Source: Bacilli bacterium (lineage in GTDB: Bacteria > Bacillota_I > Bacilli_A > RF39 > UBA660). From it: a stretch of 64,000 bases of DNA. Below the pieces are notes generated by a model. The model was not told the DNA's origin and ran no database searches. It saw only the letters and a program-made list of their open reading frames with translations. Below are positions 24,450 to 33,771 of this stretch, piece after piece; position 1 is the first letter of the stretch; each line of letters begins with the position of its first letter. The stretch is from positions 1 to 64,000 of the forward strand of contig JAFXOW010000036.1 in the NCBI GenBank assembly GCA_017528315.1, in the 5' to 3' direction. Both the position numbers and the translations under genes were made by a program.

Positions 24450-25166
24450 ATGGCAACTAGAAAAGGAAAAAATAATAGTTTAATAAATAAAATAATAATT
24501 TTAATAATTTTTTTTGTTATTATTTATTTTAAAAATGATTTTGAAAGGTTTTTAGCAAGTAAATTTATAAATTCTTATGCTTTATCTGATATACCTGAAT
24601 ACACTAACGAAAAGTATATATTTATAAATAATAATATCCCAGAATTTAGTGAAAGTGATATAACAACTGATTCATATGAGCATTATAGTGAATTAGATAT
24701 TTTAGGACGAGCAGGTGTTGCAATAGCTAATATAGGAATTGATTTAATGCCTACTAAAGAAAGAGAAAGAATTGGGATGATAAAACCATCTGGTTGGCAA
24801 ACTACTAAATATGATTTTGTTGATAATAAATATTTATATAATAGATGTCATTTAATTGCTTATCAATTAACAGGAGAAAATGCTAATCCTAAAAATTTAA
24901 TTACTTGTACTAGAAATATGAATGCTAAAGTAATGGTTGAATGGGAAAATAAAGTAGCTAATTATATAAAGAAAACCGGTAATCACGTTCTATATCGAGT
25001 GACACCAATTTTTAAAAGTAATAATATGTTAGCAACAGGAGTAGAGATAGAAGCTATGTCGGTTGAAGATAAAGGTCGTGATATAAAATTTAATGTTTTT
25101 ATTTATAATGTTGAAGATGGAGTAGAGATAAACTATTTAGATGGAACTAGTAAACTTGCTAATTGA
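24450..25166 (+). CDS. Membrane-anchored DNA/RNA non-specific endonuclease (EndA/NucA-like)
   Basis: 238 aa. One membrane segment (about 12-28) then an extracellular NUC-type His-Me finger nuclease domain. The active-site block LYNRCHLIAYQLTG has the catalytic His134 (DRGH in most relatives, here NRCH), followed by NPKNLITCTRNMN with the metal-binding Asn. Closest to streptococcal EndA-type surface nucleases used in DNA uptake or nucleotide scavenging. No competence genes are nearby, so scavenging is as likely. GAAAGGAA precedes the ATG; TGT-TAAAAT at 24411-24419 may be its -10. Confidence 0.85.
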   Translation: MATRKGKNNSLINKIIILIIFFVIIYFKNDFERFLASKFINSYALSDIPEYTNEKYIFINNNIPEFSESDITTDSYEHYSELDILGRAGVAIANIGIDLMPTKERERIGMIKPSGWQTTKYDFVDNKYLYNRCHLIAYQLTGENANPKNLITCTRNMNAKVMVEWENKVANYIKKTGNHVLYRVTPIFKSNNMLATGVEIEAMSVEDKGRDIKFNVFIYNVEDGVEINYLDGTSKLAN

Positions 25167-25196
25167 CGTCAAATTATAATACTTTTTTTTAAGATA

Positions 25197-25205
25197 TGCT
25201 ATAAT
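25197..25205 (+). promoter_or_regulatory. Extended -10 promoter
   Basis: TGC-TATAAT, TATAAT at 25200-25205, 24 bp before the ATG at 25229. Confidence 0.6.
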
Positions 25206-25228
25206 AATTCTATTACAAGGAGGAAAGA

Positions 25229-25645
25229 ATGAATAGTTTAAAAGAAAAAGTATATGATATAAAAGATTTAAGAATTGTTATGATAAATAAAAATTATGTT
25301 ACAAGTAACAAGGATGAGTATATTAATTACTTTAATGAAAATATTAAATTTATTGTTGAAAAACAAGTTTTTAAAGATAGTGATACAAATGGAAATTTAT
25401 GTTACCATGAGTATTATACCGAGTGTGTTACAGAAGAAGATTTGTTGGTAAGAAGTTCTGATCGAGATTTTGACTATTTTCCAAATATGTTTAGTATAGT
25501 ATCACGTATACCTAGTAAATATTTTACTAAGGAAGAACTTCAAAATGGAAAGATTTCAACCATTAGAATATATAAGATTTTTCAAGATATTAATTTTTGT
25601 AAGGAAGATGTTAAAGGTAAAGTTAAGAATTTAAAAAAAAGTTAA
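25229..25645 (+). CDS. Conserved-looking protein of unknown function, 138 aa
   Basis: Not recognised. A compact soluble protein with mixed strands and helices; features are IVMINKNYVTSNKDEYINYF, NLCYHEYYTECVTEEDLLVRSS and FDYFPNMFSIVSRIP. Three Cys, no CxxC. No signal peptide or membrane segment. AAGGAGG precedes the ATG and it has its own promoter and a shared terminator, so it is a free-standing gene. Confidence 0.65.
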   Translation: MNSLKEKVYDIKDLRIVMINKNYVTSNKDEYINYFNENIKFIVEKQVFKDSDTNGNLCYHEYYTECVTEEDLLVRSSDRDFDYFPNMFSIVSRIPSKYFTKEELQNGKISTIRIYKIFQDINFCKEDVKGKVKNLKKS

Positions 25646-25652
25646 TTTTTAA

Positions 25653-25690
25653 GATAAAAAAGATTCCTGAATTATTTAGGAATCTTTTAA
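25653..25690. terminator. Bidirectional terminator
   Basis: AAAGATTCCT (25659-25668) and AGGAATCTTT (25678-25687), with an A run on the left and T-rich sequence on the right, between convergent genes. Confidence 0.8.
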
Positions 25691-25693
25691 TTT

Positions 25694-26182
25694 TTATTTG
25701 TTTGTCAAATAATTTTTTTTACCTTGTTCAATTATTTCTATTGCATCATTTATATCATGAAAATCAAAAACTTCTACTTTAATATTTTGAAGTAATTTAT
25801 AATTTTGAAAAAAGTTTTTAATTTCAACTAAAGAATGTTTTGGTAAATCATCTAAAGAATTATAAAAATTACATCTTGGATCAACATTATTAACAGCAAT
25901 TATTTTAGGATCTTGATGACCTCCATCAATTGTATCTAGATATCCTAAAACTTTTGCTTCGACAACACAGCCTGGAAAAGTAGCTTCACTTGAAATAACC
26001 AAAATGTCAACAGGATCACCATCTCCAGCTAATGTTTCATCAATGTAGCCATATTCACTGGGATAAGTCATTGATGAATATTGAACTCGAGAGAGTCTTA
26101 TTTTATTAATTTTTTTATCAAGTTCATACTTGTTTTTAGTACCAAGTGGAATTTCTATAATAGCATCTACTATATTATTCAT
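25694..26182 (-). CDS. ppa: Inorganic pyrophosphatase, soluble family I
   Basis: 162 aa, typical size. Hydrolyses PPi to two Pi. Visible: EIPLGTKNKYELDK, the YPSEYGYIDETLAGDGDPVDILV block with the metal-binding Asp triad, and KVLGYLDTIDGGHQDPKI. The last contains a GG before the DxK, a small variation. ATG with GAGGTGAT upstream. It faces away from lysS and shares a terminator with the gene at 25229. Confidence 0.92.
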   Translation of the reverse strand: MNNIVDAIIEIPLGTKNKYELDKKINKIRLSRVQYSSMTYPSEYGYIDETLAGDGDPVDILVISSEATFPGCVVEAKVLGYLDTIDGGHQDPKIIAVNNVDPRCNFYNSLDDLPKHSLVEIKNFFQNYKLLQNIKVEVFDFHDINDAIEIIEQGKKNYLTNK

Positions 26183-26233
26183 TAAATCACCTCATTTATA
26201 TAATAACAAATTTTTTAAACTTTTAAAATACAT

Positions 26234-26262
26234 TTGACAACATTTGTAAATAATGCTATTAT
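26234..26262 (+). promoter_or_regulatory. Promoter of lysS
   Basis: TTGACA (26234-26239), 17-bp spacer, TGC-TATTAT (26257-26262); near-consensus. Confidence 0.85.
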
Positions 26263-26288
26263 CTTTATAGAAATTTGAGGTGGATTTT

Positions 26289-27761
26289 GTGAGAGAATTA
26301 ACGGAACAGGAAATTGTTAGAAGAAATAAAGTAGAAGAAATTAGAAAGTATTGTAATCCATATCCTGCAAAGTATGATGTAAATTATTCTTTAAATAAAG
26401 CGAGTGTTCTTCCTGATGAAACACGTGATGTAAGAGTTGCAGGACGTATCGTTTTTATGCGTAAAATGGGAAAGCTTAGTTTTCTAAAACTTCGTGACTT
26501 AGAAGGCTCTTTACAAGTATCAATTAAGATAGATTTAGTAGGAGAAGAAAAATATCAATTTTTTAAAAGTTTAATTGATGTAGGCGATTTTTTGGGAGTT
26601 ACTGGCGAGATGTTTACAACCGGAACAGGAGAAAAAACTTTAAGAGCAGACGATTTTACTTTTTTAGGTAAAGCTTTAAAACCACTTCCTGAGAAATTTC
26701 ATGGACTTACAGATATAGAAGAAAAGTATAGATCAAGATATGTTGATTTAATATCTAATGAAGAATCTAGAAAAGTATTTTTAGGACGTAGTAAATTATA
26801 TTCATTTATACATAGATATTTAGGAGAAAATGGTTTTCTAGAAGTTGAAACACCAATTATGCAAACTGCTGTATGTGGTGCTGCAGCTAGACCATTTTAT
26901 ACTCATCATAATAAACTTGATTTGGATTTAAATTTAAGAATAGCACCTGAAACTTATTTAAAACAATGTATTGCTGCTGGATATAATAAAGTATATGAAG
27001 TTGCCAAATGTTTTAGAAATGAAGGAATGGATACTGAGCATTTACAAGAATTTACTCAAGTTGAATGGTATGCATCATACTGGAATTTTGAAGATAATTT
27101 GAAATTTTATCAAGATTTTATTAGAAATTTAATGATAGAACTTATTGGAACAACTACAATTGAATATAAAGGCAATGTTTTAGATTTTAGCAAAGATTTT
27201 ACAAGAATTAATTATGTTGAAAAATTAAGAGAAATTTTAGGATTTGATTTTTTAAGTATTACTGAACCATGTGATTTAAAAGAAAAAATTGTTGCAACTG
27301 AATTATTTACAATGAACGATTTAGAAGAATATCATTCTTTAAGTCAAATAATTGATTTTGTTTATAAAAGAACAATTAGAGCTAATATTGTAGAACCTAC
27401 GGTAATCTATAATTATCCGGCAGTTTTAATTCCTTTAGCAAGACGTAATGATAATGATAAACGTATAATTGACGTGTTCCAAGTTGTAGCTGGAGGAACA
27501 GAACTTTGTAAAGCTTATTCCGAGTTGGTTGATCCAATTGTTCAAAGACAAGCTTTTGAAGACCAACTAGTGGCTAAAGATCAGGGAGATGATGAAACAA
27601 TGGAAATAGATGAAGGATTTATGGGAGCTATGGAACAAGGTATGCCTCCTATATCTGGACTTGGTTTTGGAATTGATAGACTTTTAATGTTAATTTATAA
27701 TGTTGATTCAATTCGTGATGTAGTATTATTTCCTTTAATGAGACCAGAAGATAATAAATAA
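26289..27761 (+). CDS. lysS: Lysyl-tRNA synthetase, class II
   Basis: 490 aa, normal length. N-terminal OB-fold anticodon-binding domain (VRVAGRIVFMRKMGKLSFLKLRD), then the class II core with motif 2 AKCFRNEGMDTEHLQEFTQVE, ELCKAYSELVDP and motif 3 GLGFGIDRLLML. Start is GTG at 26289, preceded by GAGGTGG at 5 bp; the earlier in-frame GTG is part of the SD. It has a strong promoter of its own and no T-box leader. Confidence 0.95.
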   Translation: MRELTEQEIVRRNKVEEIRKYCNPYPAKYDVNYSLNKASVLPDETRDVRVAGRIVFMRKMGKLSFLKLRDLEGSLQVSIKIDLVGEEKYQFFKSLIDVGDFLGVTGEMFTTGTGEKTLRADDFTFLGKALKPLPEKFHGLTDIEEKYRSRYVDLISNEESRKVFLGRSKLYSFIHRYLGENGFLEVETPIMQTAVCGAAARPFYTHHNKLDLDLNLRIAPETYLKQCIAAGYNKVYEVAKCFRNEGMDTEHLQEFTQVEWYASYWNFEDNLKFYQDFIRNLMIELIGTTTIEYKGNVLDFSKDFTRINYVEKLREILGFDFLSITEPCDLKEKIVATELFTMNDLEEYHSLSQIIDFVYKRTIRANIVEPTVIYNYPAVLIPLARRNDNDKRIIDVFQVVAGGTELCKAYSELVDPIVQRQAFEDQLVAKDQGDDETMEIDEGFMGAMEQGMPPISGLGFGIDRLLMLIYNVDSIRDVVLFPLMRPEDNK

Positions 27762-27841
27762 TTTAAGGTAATGTGCAAGAAATTGTATATTGCTTTTTTT
27801 AACTATTTTTTTTATAATAAAAATAAATAAGAGGTAGTATA

Positions 27842-28627
27842 GTGAAATTTGATATTAATAATTTTTATATTGGTAAATTAACATTTGTAAATGAATTTAA
27901 TGGTTTGAATATTTTAAATACAGATGATGGTCAAGTTAAACTAAAGAAAAAATCTATTCAAAATATAATTAAAGGAGGAGCTATACCTTTAGATACTAAA
28001 ATGAATTGTTATAGTGTTTTAACAATGTTTTATAAAGGAAGTAAGGGATATATTTGTTTTCATAATTTAGAAACTTATGAAGATTCAAACAAAAATAAAG
28101 ATTATGTAGAACAATTAATTAAAATAAAAGATTTACTGCCTAAACTTGGTTATCAAATACCAAATAGAATATCAGTAGAATATTTTTATAAACTATTTAA
28201 TTCTTTTTTTAAACATAATAAACAATTTAAATATAATCATGAATTATATAAGCTGGATGATTTTTATATAGGTTCATTTGATTTATTAATCAAAAAAGAT
28301 ACTGATAATCAACAATTAATACCTAATTTATATTATTACTATATGTTTAAAAATTATGGATTAAATACTATAGAGAAACGCATAGAAATTATTGAAAATG
28401 AAATATATGAATCAGATAAGTTTAAATCAATATTTTACAGACTAAGTGATGATACATTTTATAATGTTAATAATAATCAATTTTATTATCTTCACAATCT
28501 AAATAATATAAGAATAGAAACCTTACTTAAAGATATATTAGAAGATAGAAATATTATATATAATAGAAAAACAATTAGTGTACCAAAAGTATTAAAATTA
28601 CAGAAAGAAATAAATAGAGTTTTATAG
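27842..28627 (+). CDS. Protein of unknown function, 261 aa
   Basis: Not recognised. Soluble, Asn/Lys/Tyr/Phe-rich; the first 90 residues have beta-strand character (IGKLTFVNEFNGLNILNTDDGQVKL), the rest is helical with clusters such as YYYYMFKNYGLNTIEKR. No signal peptide, membrane span or catalytic motif seen. GTG start with GAGGTAG upstream. Placed alone between lysS and miaB with its own terminator. Confidence 0.6.
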   Translation: MKFDINNFYIGKLTFVNEFNGLNILNTDDGQVKLKKKSIQNIIKGGAIPLDTKMNCYSVLTMFYKGSKGYICFHNLETYEDSNKNKDYVEQLIKIKDLLPKLGYQIPNRISVEYFYKLFNSFFKHNKQFKYNHELYKLDDFYIGSFDLLIKKDTDNQQLIPNLYYYYMFKNYGLNTIEKRIEIIENEIYESDKFKSIFYRLSDDTFYNVNNNQFYYLHNLNNIRIETLLKDILEDRNIIYNRKTISVPKVLKLQKEINRVL

Positions 28628-28645
28628 TTACTATAAGACTTTTTT
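28619..28645 (+). terminator. Intrinsic terminator overlapping the stop codon
   Basis: GTTTTATAG (28619-28627) and CTATAAGAC (28631-28639) with one G-U, then TTTTTTT. The left arm contains the stop codon of the gene at 27842. Confidence 0.8.
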
Positions 28646-28697
28646 GTTGTAATTTATTATGTTTTATGATATTATTATACAAGTTGGAAGTGATTAG

Positions 28698-30107
28698 ATG
28701 AATACACCAAATTATAAAGAGGCTCGAAAGAGAACTAAGAATGAAGTTGAAATAAGAGAATTTAGGATAGATAAAAGTTTAGTAGAACTTGGACTTAATA
28801 AAAAGTTTTTTTTAAAAACTTATGGATGTCAAATGAATGAACATGATAGTGAAAATATTAAAGGAATGCTTAGACTAATGAATTTTCAGGAAACATTCAA
28901 TATAAATGAAGCAGATTTTATTCTCCTAAATACTTGTAGTATTAGAGAAAATGCTCATAATAAAGCATTTGGAATGCTTGGAAGGATAAAACATTTAAAA
29001 GAGAGTAAGAAAAATTTAATAGTTGCATTATGTGGTTGTATGGCTCAAGAAGAGGGAGTAGTTTCTCTAATAAAAAAGAAATATAAATTTGTAAATTTTG
29101 TATTTGGTACGCATAATTTAGATGATTTACCTCAGTTATTAAAAAATAGTTTTGAAGATAAAAAACAAAATATTAATGTTTTAAGTATTGAGGGAGATAT
29201 TATTGAAAATATTCCAGTTAAAAGAGATAATCAGTATAAAGCTTATGTTAATATAATATATGGATGTGATAAATTTTGTACTTATTGCATAGTTCCATAT
29301 ACGAGAGGAAAACAAAGAAGTAGAAGAAGAGAAGATATAATAAATGAAGTCAATAATCTTGTTAAAAATGGATATCAAGAAGTAACTTTACTTGGACAAA
29401 ACGTAAATGCCTATGGAAAAGATTTGTATGATGATTATGATTTAGCTAATTTACTTATTGATGTAGCCAAAACTAATATTCCAAGAATTAGATTTATTAC
29501 AAGTCATCCTTGGGATTTTACGGATAATTTAGTCGATGTAATAAAAAAATATGATAATATTGTAAATTTTGTTCATTTACCGGTTCAATCAGGTAGTTCT
29601 AGAATTTTAAAATTAATGGGAAGACGTTATACAAAAGAATCTTATTTAGAATTATTTGATAAGTTAAAAAGTATTCCTGGTATTAGTATAACAACTGATA
29701 TTATTGTTGGATTTCCTGGTGAAACAGAAGAAGATTTTAGGGAAACTTTAGATTTAGTAGAATATTGTAAATTTGATAGTGCGTTTACTTTTATTTATTC
29801 ACCCAGAGAAAATACTCCTGCTAGTCTGTTAGAAGATAATGTAACTCTTGAAGAAAAAGAACAAAGACTATATAAATTAAATGATTTAATTAATAAATAT
29901 TCTAAAGAAGCCAATGATAGGATGTTAAATAAAATATATAAAGTATTAGTTGAAGGAGAAAGTTCCAAAGAGGGAATGCTATTTGGTTATACGGAGACTA
30001 ATAAATTGGTTAACTTTAAAGGAAATTTGGATTTAATTGGAAAAATTGTTTCAGTGAGAATAAATGATGCCAAAAGTTTTAGTTTAGATGGTGAGATAGT
30101 TGAATAA
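28698..30107 (+). CDS. miaB: tRNA-2-methylthio-N6-dimethylallyladenosine synthase
   Basis: 469 aa radical-SAM methylthiotransferase acting on A37 of tRNA. Order seen: N-terminal UPF0004 domain with TYGCQMNEHDSE (first Cys of the auxiliary cluster), NTCSIRENA and CGCMAQ; radical SAM CDKFCTYCIVPYTRG; C-terminal TRAM domain ending VSVRINDAKSFSLDGEIVE. All six cluster Cys are present. It is followed by a ylbF-type gene with 8-bp overlap, an arrangement common in Bacilli. Confidence 0.95.
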   Translation: MNTPNYKEARKRTKNEVEIREFRIDKSLVELGLNKKFFLKTYGCQMNEHDSENIKGMLRLMNFQETFNINEADFILLNTCSIRENAHNKAFGMLGRIKHLKESKKNLIVALCGCMAQEEGVVSLIKKKYKFVNFVFGTHNLDDLPQLLKNSFEDKKQNINVLSIEGDIIENIPVKRDNQYKAYVNIIYGCDKFCTYCIVPYTRGKQRSRRREDIINEVNNLVKNGYQEVTLLGQNVNAYGKDLYDDYDLANLLIDVAKTNIPRIRFITSHPWDFTDNLVDVIKKYDNIVNFVHLPVQSGSSRILKLMGRRYTKESYLELFDKLKSIPGISITTDIIVGFPGETEEDFRETLDLVEYCKFDSAFTFIYSPRENTPASLLEDNVTLEEKEQRLYKLNDLINKYSKEANDRMLNKIYKVLVEGESSKEGMLFGYTETNKLVNFKGNLDLIGKIVSVRINDAKSFSLDGEIVE

Positions 30108-30429
30108 AGAAATAGAAAATAAAGTTGATAATATAATTAATTATATAAAAAATACTGATAGTTATAAAAATTATTTAAAGTCAAAGGAATTATTAAATAA
30201 TCGAGAGGATTTAAAAGAATTAATTCAAGATATAAAGAAATTACAGAAAAATATAATTAAAAATCCTAAAAATAAAGTAAATTTGCAAAAAGAAATAGCT
30301 TGTAAGGTAAAAATTCTTGAAAATGATTTTTTGTATAATGAATATAATAATAATTTAAGTGAAATTAATAATATGTTAGCAATACTTGAAAATAAATTAA
30401 ATAAATATTTTGAAGATATATTTAATTAA
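30100..30429 (+). CDS. YlbF/YmcA-family (RicF/RicA-like) protein
   Basis: 109 aa, mostly helical, fitting the DUF964 family by size, helix pattern (ELIQDIKKLQKNIIKN) and by its fixed place after miaB, where ymcA lies in B. subtilis. Family members form the Y-complex that supports RNase Y-dependent mRNA processing and sporulation/competence signalling. The start is TTG inside the miaB end, with GGTGAG 5 bp upstream; no ATG is available near it. The sequence match is modest. Confidence 0.7.
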   Translation: MNKEIENKVDNIINYIKNTDSYKNYLKSKELLNNREDLKELIQDIKKLQKNIIKNPKNKVNLQKEIACKVKILENDFLYNEYNNNLSEINNMLAILENKLNKYFEDIFN

Positions 30430-30440
30430 GAGGTGACGAG

Positions 30441-30911
30441 ATGAGTGATAATTTATATAAAGTAATGAAACTAGATGAAAAAATAACGAATATGTTAATA
30501 AGTGGTTATCAACCTGATGAATTTGAAATCAACGTTTTAGTATTAAAATTACAAAAATTGCTTCCCAAACTGAATAATAAAGAACTTTTATATATTTTAA
30601 AAGAGGGAAATAGTATTCATGAAGTAATTGATGTTGCATCATATTTAAAAAAATATCGAATTAATAAAAAAGAATTAAAAATGGATAATTCTTATAAAGA
30701 TGAATTAAAAAAATTAAATAATTTTGTTTCTTTAATAAGTGATTCAGCATTAGATGAAACAGAGTATATGTTTATTTGTTCTAAATGTGATGTTGATAAT
30801 ATAGCATCTTATTTGTTATCAAAGATGTCAAATGATGATATAATGAGATTATCGAAAGAAACTGACGATTGGAATTATAAATTGTTTTTATATGGAAACT
30901 TAAAAGTTTAA
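30441..30911 (+). CDS. Protein of unknown function, 156 aa
   Basis: Not recognised. Soluble and helical; contains a single CSKC pair (residues about 115-118) that could bind metal. Starts with ATG after AAGAGGTG, 11 bp behind the ylbF-like gene, so it ends the miaB operon. The last codons form the left arm of the terminator that separates it from the tRNA gene. Confidence 0.6.
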   Translation: MSDNLYKVMKLDEKITNMLISGYQPDEFEINVLVLKLQKLLPKLNNKELLYILKEGNSIHEVIDVASYLKKYRINKKELKMDNSYKDELKKLNNFVSLISDSALDETEYMFICSKCDVDNIASYLLSKMSNDDIMRLSKETDDWNYKLFLYGNLKV

Positions 30912-30917
30912 GTTTTT
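30897..30917 (+). terminator. Intrinsic terminator between miaB operon and tRNA
   Basis: AACTTAAA (30897-30904) and TTTAAGTT (30907-30914) then TTT; overlaps the stop codon of the preceding gene. Confidence 0.55.
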
Positions 30918-30921
30918 ATAT

Positions 30922-30996
30922 GTCCTCATAGTATAAAGGATAGTACGGATCCCTCCTAAGGATTAAATGTAGGTTCGATTCCTACTGGGGACGCCA
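30922..30996 (+). tRNA. tRNA-Arg (anticodon CCU)
   Basis: Acceptor arms GTCCTCA (30922-30928) and TGGGGAC (30986-30992) pair fully with one G-U; the anticodon stem GATCC/GGATT holds loop CTCCTAA, anticodon CCT, reading AGG. The T arm has TAGG-TTCGATT-CCTA. Discriminator G and an encoded CCA (30994-30996). It stands alone with its own terminator. AGG is likely a rare codon next to AGA in this genome. Confidence 0.93.
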
Positions 30997-31008
30997 TTTT
31001 TAAATATT

Positions 31009-31029
31009 ACCCTTTTTATAAGGGTTTTA
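31009..31029 (+). terminator. Intrinsic terminator after tRNA-Arg
   Basis: ACCCTT (31009-31014) and AAGGGT (31020-31025) followed by TTT. Confidence 0.65.
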
Positions 31030-31072
31030 TCATTAAATAATATATAAATGGAATTAAAAAAATAAAAAAGTA

Positions 31073-31099
31073 TTGTAAATTTAAAACATATGATATAAT
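31073..31099 (+). promoter_or_regulatory. Promoter of murC
   Basis: TTGTAA (31073-31078) and TGA-TATAAT (31094-31099); the 15-bp spacer is short but the extended -10 compensates. Confidence 0.6.
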
Positions 31100-31121
31100 A
31101 TGAGAGTTAGTGAGGTATATT

Positions 31122-32426
31122 ATGAAATATTATTTAATTGGAATTAAAGGTAGTGGTATGAGTGCCTTAGCAAGCGTTTTGTATGATTTAGGAAATACTG
31201 TTGTCGGATATGATGATAGTTTGGAATATAAGTTTACCATTGAAGGATTAAATAAGCGAGGAATAAAGATATATCATGATGATTCTTTTATTCCTGATGA
31301 AGACTATATAGTATGCTATTCAAATGCTGTAAGTATTAATCATCCTGAATTGAAAAGACTTGAAAAATTCAACTTAAAACATATTAAATATCAAGATTTA
31401 CTTGGTAGTTTAAGTAAAAAATTTCAAACCATAAGTGTTTCAGGAACTCATGGAAAAACAACAACTAGTTTAATGATTTCAAGTATTTTAGATGAAGTAT
31501 TAGGTGTAAATTACTTTGTTGGAGATGGAAGGGGACATGCTGATATAAAAAATAAATTGTTTGTTTTAGAGTCATGTGAATATAATAAACATTTTTTATC
31601 ATATTATCCTAAAGATTTAGTAATTACCAATATTGATCTAGAACATACCGAGTGTTATAAGGATTTAGATGATATAATAACTAATTTTAATATTTTAGCA
31701 GATAAGACAAGTGATAATTTAATTTTATGTGGAGATGACTTAAATGTTTTAAAGATTAAATCAGATAAAAATAAATATTACTATGGATTTAATGATAATA
31801 ATGATTTAATTGCTTCTAATTTAAAATTAGATTCTTCAGGAAGTACATTTGATGTATATTATAAAGGAAAATATTTTGATACGTTTACGATAAATTTATT
31901 TGGACGTCATATGATACTTGATAGTTTAGCTTGTATAATGGTTTGTATTTTATATAACATAGATAAAGAAATAATTAAAGAAAAATTACAAGAATTTAAA
32001 GGTGCTATTAGACGTTTTAATGAAACAATAATAAATGATAGTATTATTATTGATGATTATGCACATCATCCTACAGAAATTAAAGCGAGCTTAGATTCAG
32101 CTCGTCAAAAGTATAAAGATAAGAAAATTGTTGCTGTATTCTTGCCAAATACTTATTCAAGAACGAAAGATTTTATGGAAGATTTTGCTAATGTTTTATC
32201 GGATTTTGATAAAGCCTTTGTTATGGATATTAAATGTGATAGAGAAAATCCTTTAGATTATCCAAATGTTACAAGTGATACCTTAATAACTAAAATAAAG
32301 AATGGTGAAAAAATTAGTATTGATACAGTAAAAAAATTATTAGAGTATAAAGATTCAATTATTTGTTTTATGAGTTGTGCTAACATTACTCCAATTATTG
32401 ATGCTTATAAAGAGTTATTAAAATGA
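31122..32426 (+). CDS. murC: UDP-N-acetylmuramate--L-alanine ligase
   Basis: 434 aa Mur ligase adding the first L-Ala of the peptidoglycan stem. The N-terminal Rossmann loop is YLIGIKGSGMSALA, the ATP loop VSGTHGKTTT, and the central DDYAHHPTEIKASL motif is typical of MurC. ATG at 31122, after GTGAGG; the GTG at 31110 is an SD element. Substrate choice against Mpl is by length and the HHPTE form. It is a single gene, away from other mur genes. Confidence 0.92.
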   Translation: MKYYLIGIKGSGMSALASVLYDLGNTVVGYDDSLEYKFTIEGLNKRGIKIYHDDSFIPDEDYIVCYSNAVSINHPELKRLEKFNLKHIKYQDLLGSLSKKFQTISVSGTHGKTTTSLMISSILDEVLGVNYFVGDGRGHADIKNKLFVLESCEYNKHFLSYYPKDLVITNIDLEHTECYKDLDDIITNFNILADKTSDNLILCGDDLNVLKIKSDKNKYYYGFNDNNDLIASNLKLDSSGSTFDVYYKGKYFDTFTINLFGRHMILDSLACIMVCILYNIDKEIIKEKLQEFKGAIRRFNETIINDSIIIDDYAHHPTEIKASLDSARQKYKDKKIVAVFLPNTYSRTKDFMEDFANVLSDFDKAFVMDIKCDRENPLDYPNVTSDTLITKIKNGEKISIDTVKKLLEYKDSIICFMSCANITPIIDAYKELLK

Positions 32427-32512
32427 AAAAAATATAATATATGTCATTTTAAAATATTAATTTGTAAATTAAAAACACGATTATTTTTAAAACATATAAT
32501 AAAGTGATGTAT

Positions 32513-32962
32513 ATGAAAATAGAAAACGATGATAACTTAATAATTATCTATTTAATAAATACTTTTTATAGTAGTTTAGATAAAAAAGAATTAATTAATG
32601 AAATAAAAAAAATATTTATTAGACTAACTAATTATTATAATTATGAATTAAAAGGAATATATGATGTAAATTTATACGAAAATATTAAATATGGAACAAT
32701 TTTAGAAATAATAAATAAAGATGAATTGTTATTTAGAAGAGATTATATAGATATAAATTTAAAAATATATAAAAATAATGAATTTTATTTTAAAACTAAT
32801 GATTATTTTATAATAAGTAAATTTAGTAATATTTATTACTATAAAGGCTACTATTATATGAATATTAATAATATTGATAACTATTTATATATAATAGAAC
32901 ATGGAATGATTTTATATAAAGAAAAAGATAATTACTTAAGTAAAATGAAATATATTAAATAA
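32513..32962 (+). CDS. Protein of unknown function, 149 aa
   Basis: Not recognised. Very rich in Asn, Ile, Tyr and Lys, with a hydrophobic-charged alternation suggesting mixed alpha/beta. No signal peptide or clear membrane segment. ATG at 32513 chosen for the AAGTGATG element just upstream; two in-frame starts lie 6 and 9 bp earlier. It overlaps the convergent hydrolase gene by 8 bp. Confidence 0.5.
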   Translation: MKIENDDNLIIIYLINTFYSSLDKKELINEIKKIFIRLTNYYNYELKGIYDVNLYENIKYGTILEIINKDELLFRRDYIDINLKIYKNNEFYFKTNDYFIISKFSNIYYYKGYYYMNINNIDNYLYIIEHGMILYKEKDNYLSKMKYIK

Positions 32963-33719
32963 TATCTTTTTTTAAATAATTATATATTATTTGAAAGACT
33001 AAATATGGGTTTTCTAAGAAAGGAAAATGATAGAGATTATCTAATTTAATTAAATAAGAATTTTTAATTATCTTATTTAGTTTATAAGCCATATTAATAG
33101 GAGTAATAGTATCTTTACATCCCCAAAGAATTAAAGTATCTATATTTATTTTTTTATAATAGGGTTTTAAATTTACTTTAATAATATTTTGAAATGTTTG
33201 ATATAAATCTTTATTTAAATTTTTATAATCAGTGGATGCAAATTTATTAAATAAATATTGTTGATATTTTATTTTTATTTTATTAGGTAGTAAATATTTT
33301 ATTTTTTTTAATAATTTATAAATCATAGTTTTAAAAAATAATATAATATTATATTCTTTAAGACCTGCTACATTTATTAAAATTATTTTTTTATAGTTAA
33401 CTTTATAATTAGTTGTTAAAAGAGAGATAATTCTACCTCCAAATGAATGACCTATTAAAATAGAGTTTTCTAAATTTTGTTTAATAACAAATTCATTTAT
33501 AATATCAGAGTATTCATATATATTAAGAGAATCAATAAATTCTGATTTACCAAATCCCGGATAATCAAGAATATAAACTGTAAAATAATTTTTTAAATAA
33601 TTTATTAAATAATTAAATGTTTTTCTTGTATCTCCCCAACCGGGAAGTATTAAAATAGTGTTTTTACTATTACCATATTTTTCATAATAAATATTTAGGT
33701 TATGTATTTTTAAATACAT
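32955..33719 (-). CDS. Alpha/beta-hydrolase
   Basis: 254 aa. Oxyanion-hole region ILPGWGDTRKTF, the Asp loop LDYPGFGKS, and the nucleophile elbow IGHSFGGR are all clear; the acidic member is in ILWGCKDTITPINMA and the catalytic His in YHFPFLENP. The order fits the BioH/MhpC type of esterases and related hydrolases. Substrate unknown. ATG preceded by GTGGTG. Neighbours give no pathway clue. Confidence 0.82.
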   Translation of the reverse strand: MYLKIHNLNIYYEKYGNSKNTILILPGWGDTRKTFNYLINYLKNYFTVYILDYPGFGKSEFIDSLNIYEYSDIINEFVIKQNLENSILIGHSFGGRIISLLTTNYKVNYKKIILINVAGLKEYNIILFFKTMIYKLLKKIKYLLPNKIKIKYQQYLFNKFASTDYKNLNKDLYQTFQNIIKVNLKPYYKKINIDTLILWGCKDTITPINMAYKLNKIIKNSYLIKLDNLYHFPFLENPYLVFQIIYNYLKKDII

Positions 33720-33742
33720 AGTATCACCACTTTAGTTTATGA

Positions 33743-33771
33743 TAAAAAAAAAGAAAGGTTAAAATTTCTTT
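33743..33771 (-). terminator. Terminator on the minus strand
   Basis: AAAGAAA (33750-33756) and TTTCTTT (33765-33771); on the minus strand the stem is followed by a run of T. It overlaps the 3' end of the gene at 33759. Confidence 0.6.

Noticed and set aside
24450-25166. Competence (DNA uptake) locus
   Set aside because: The surface nuclease is compatible with it, but no com genes are near; uptake through the T4SS is also unproven.
27771-27802. Terminator after lysS
   Set aside because: Only a 4-bp GCAA/TTGC stem ahead of a T run; too weak to list as a feature.
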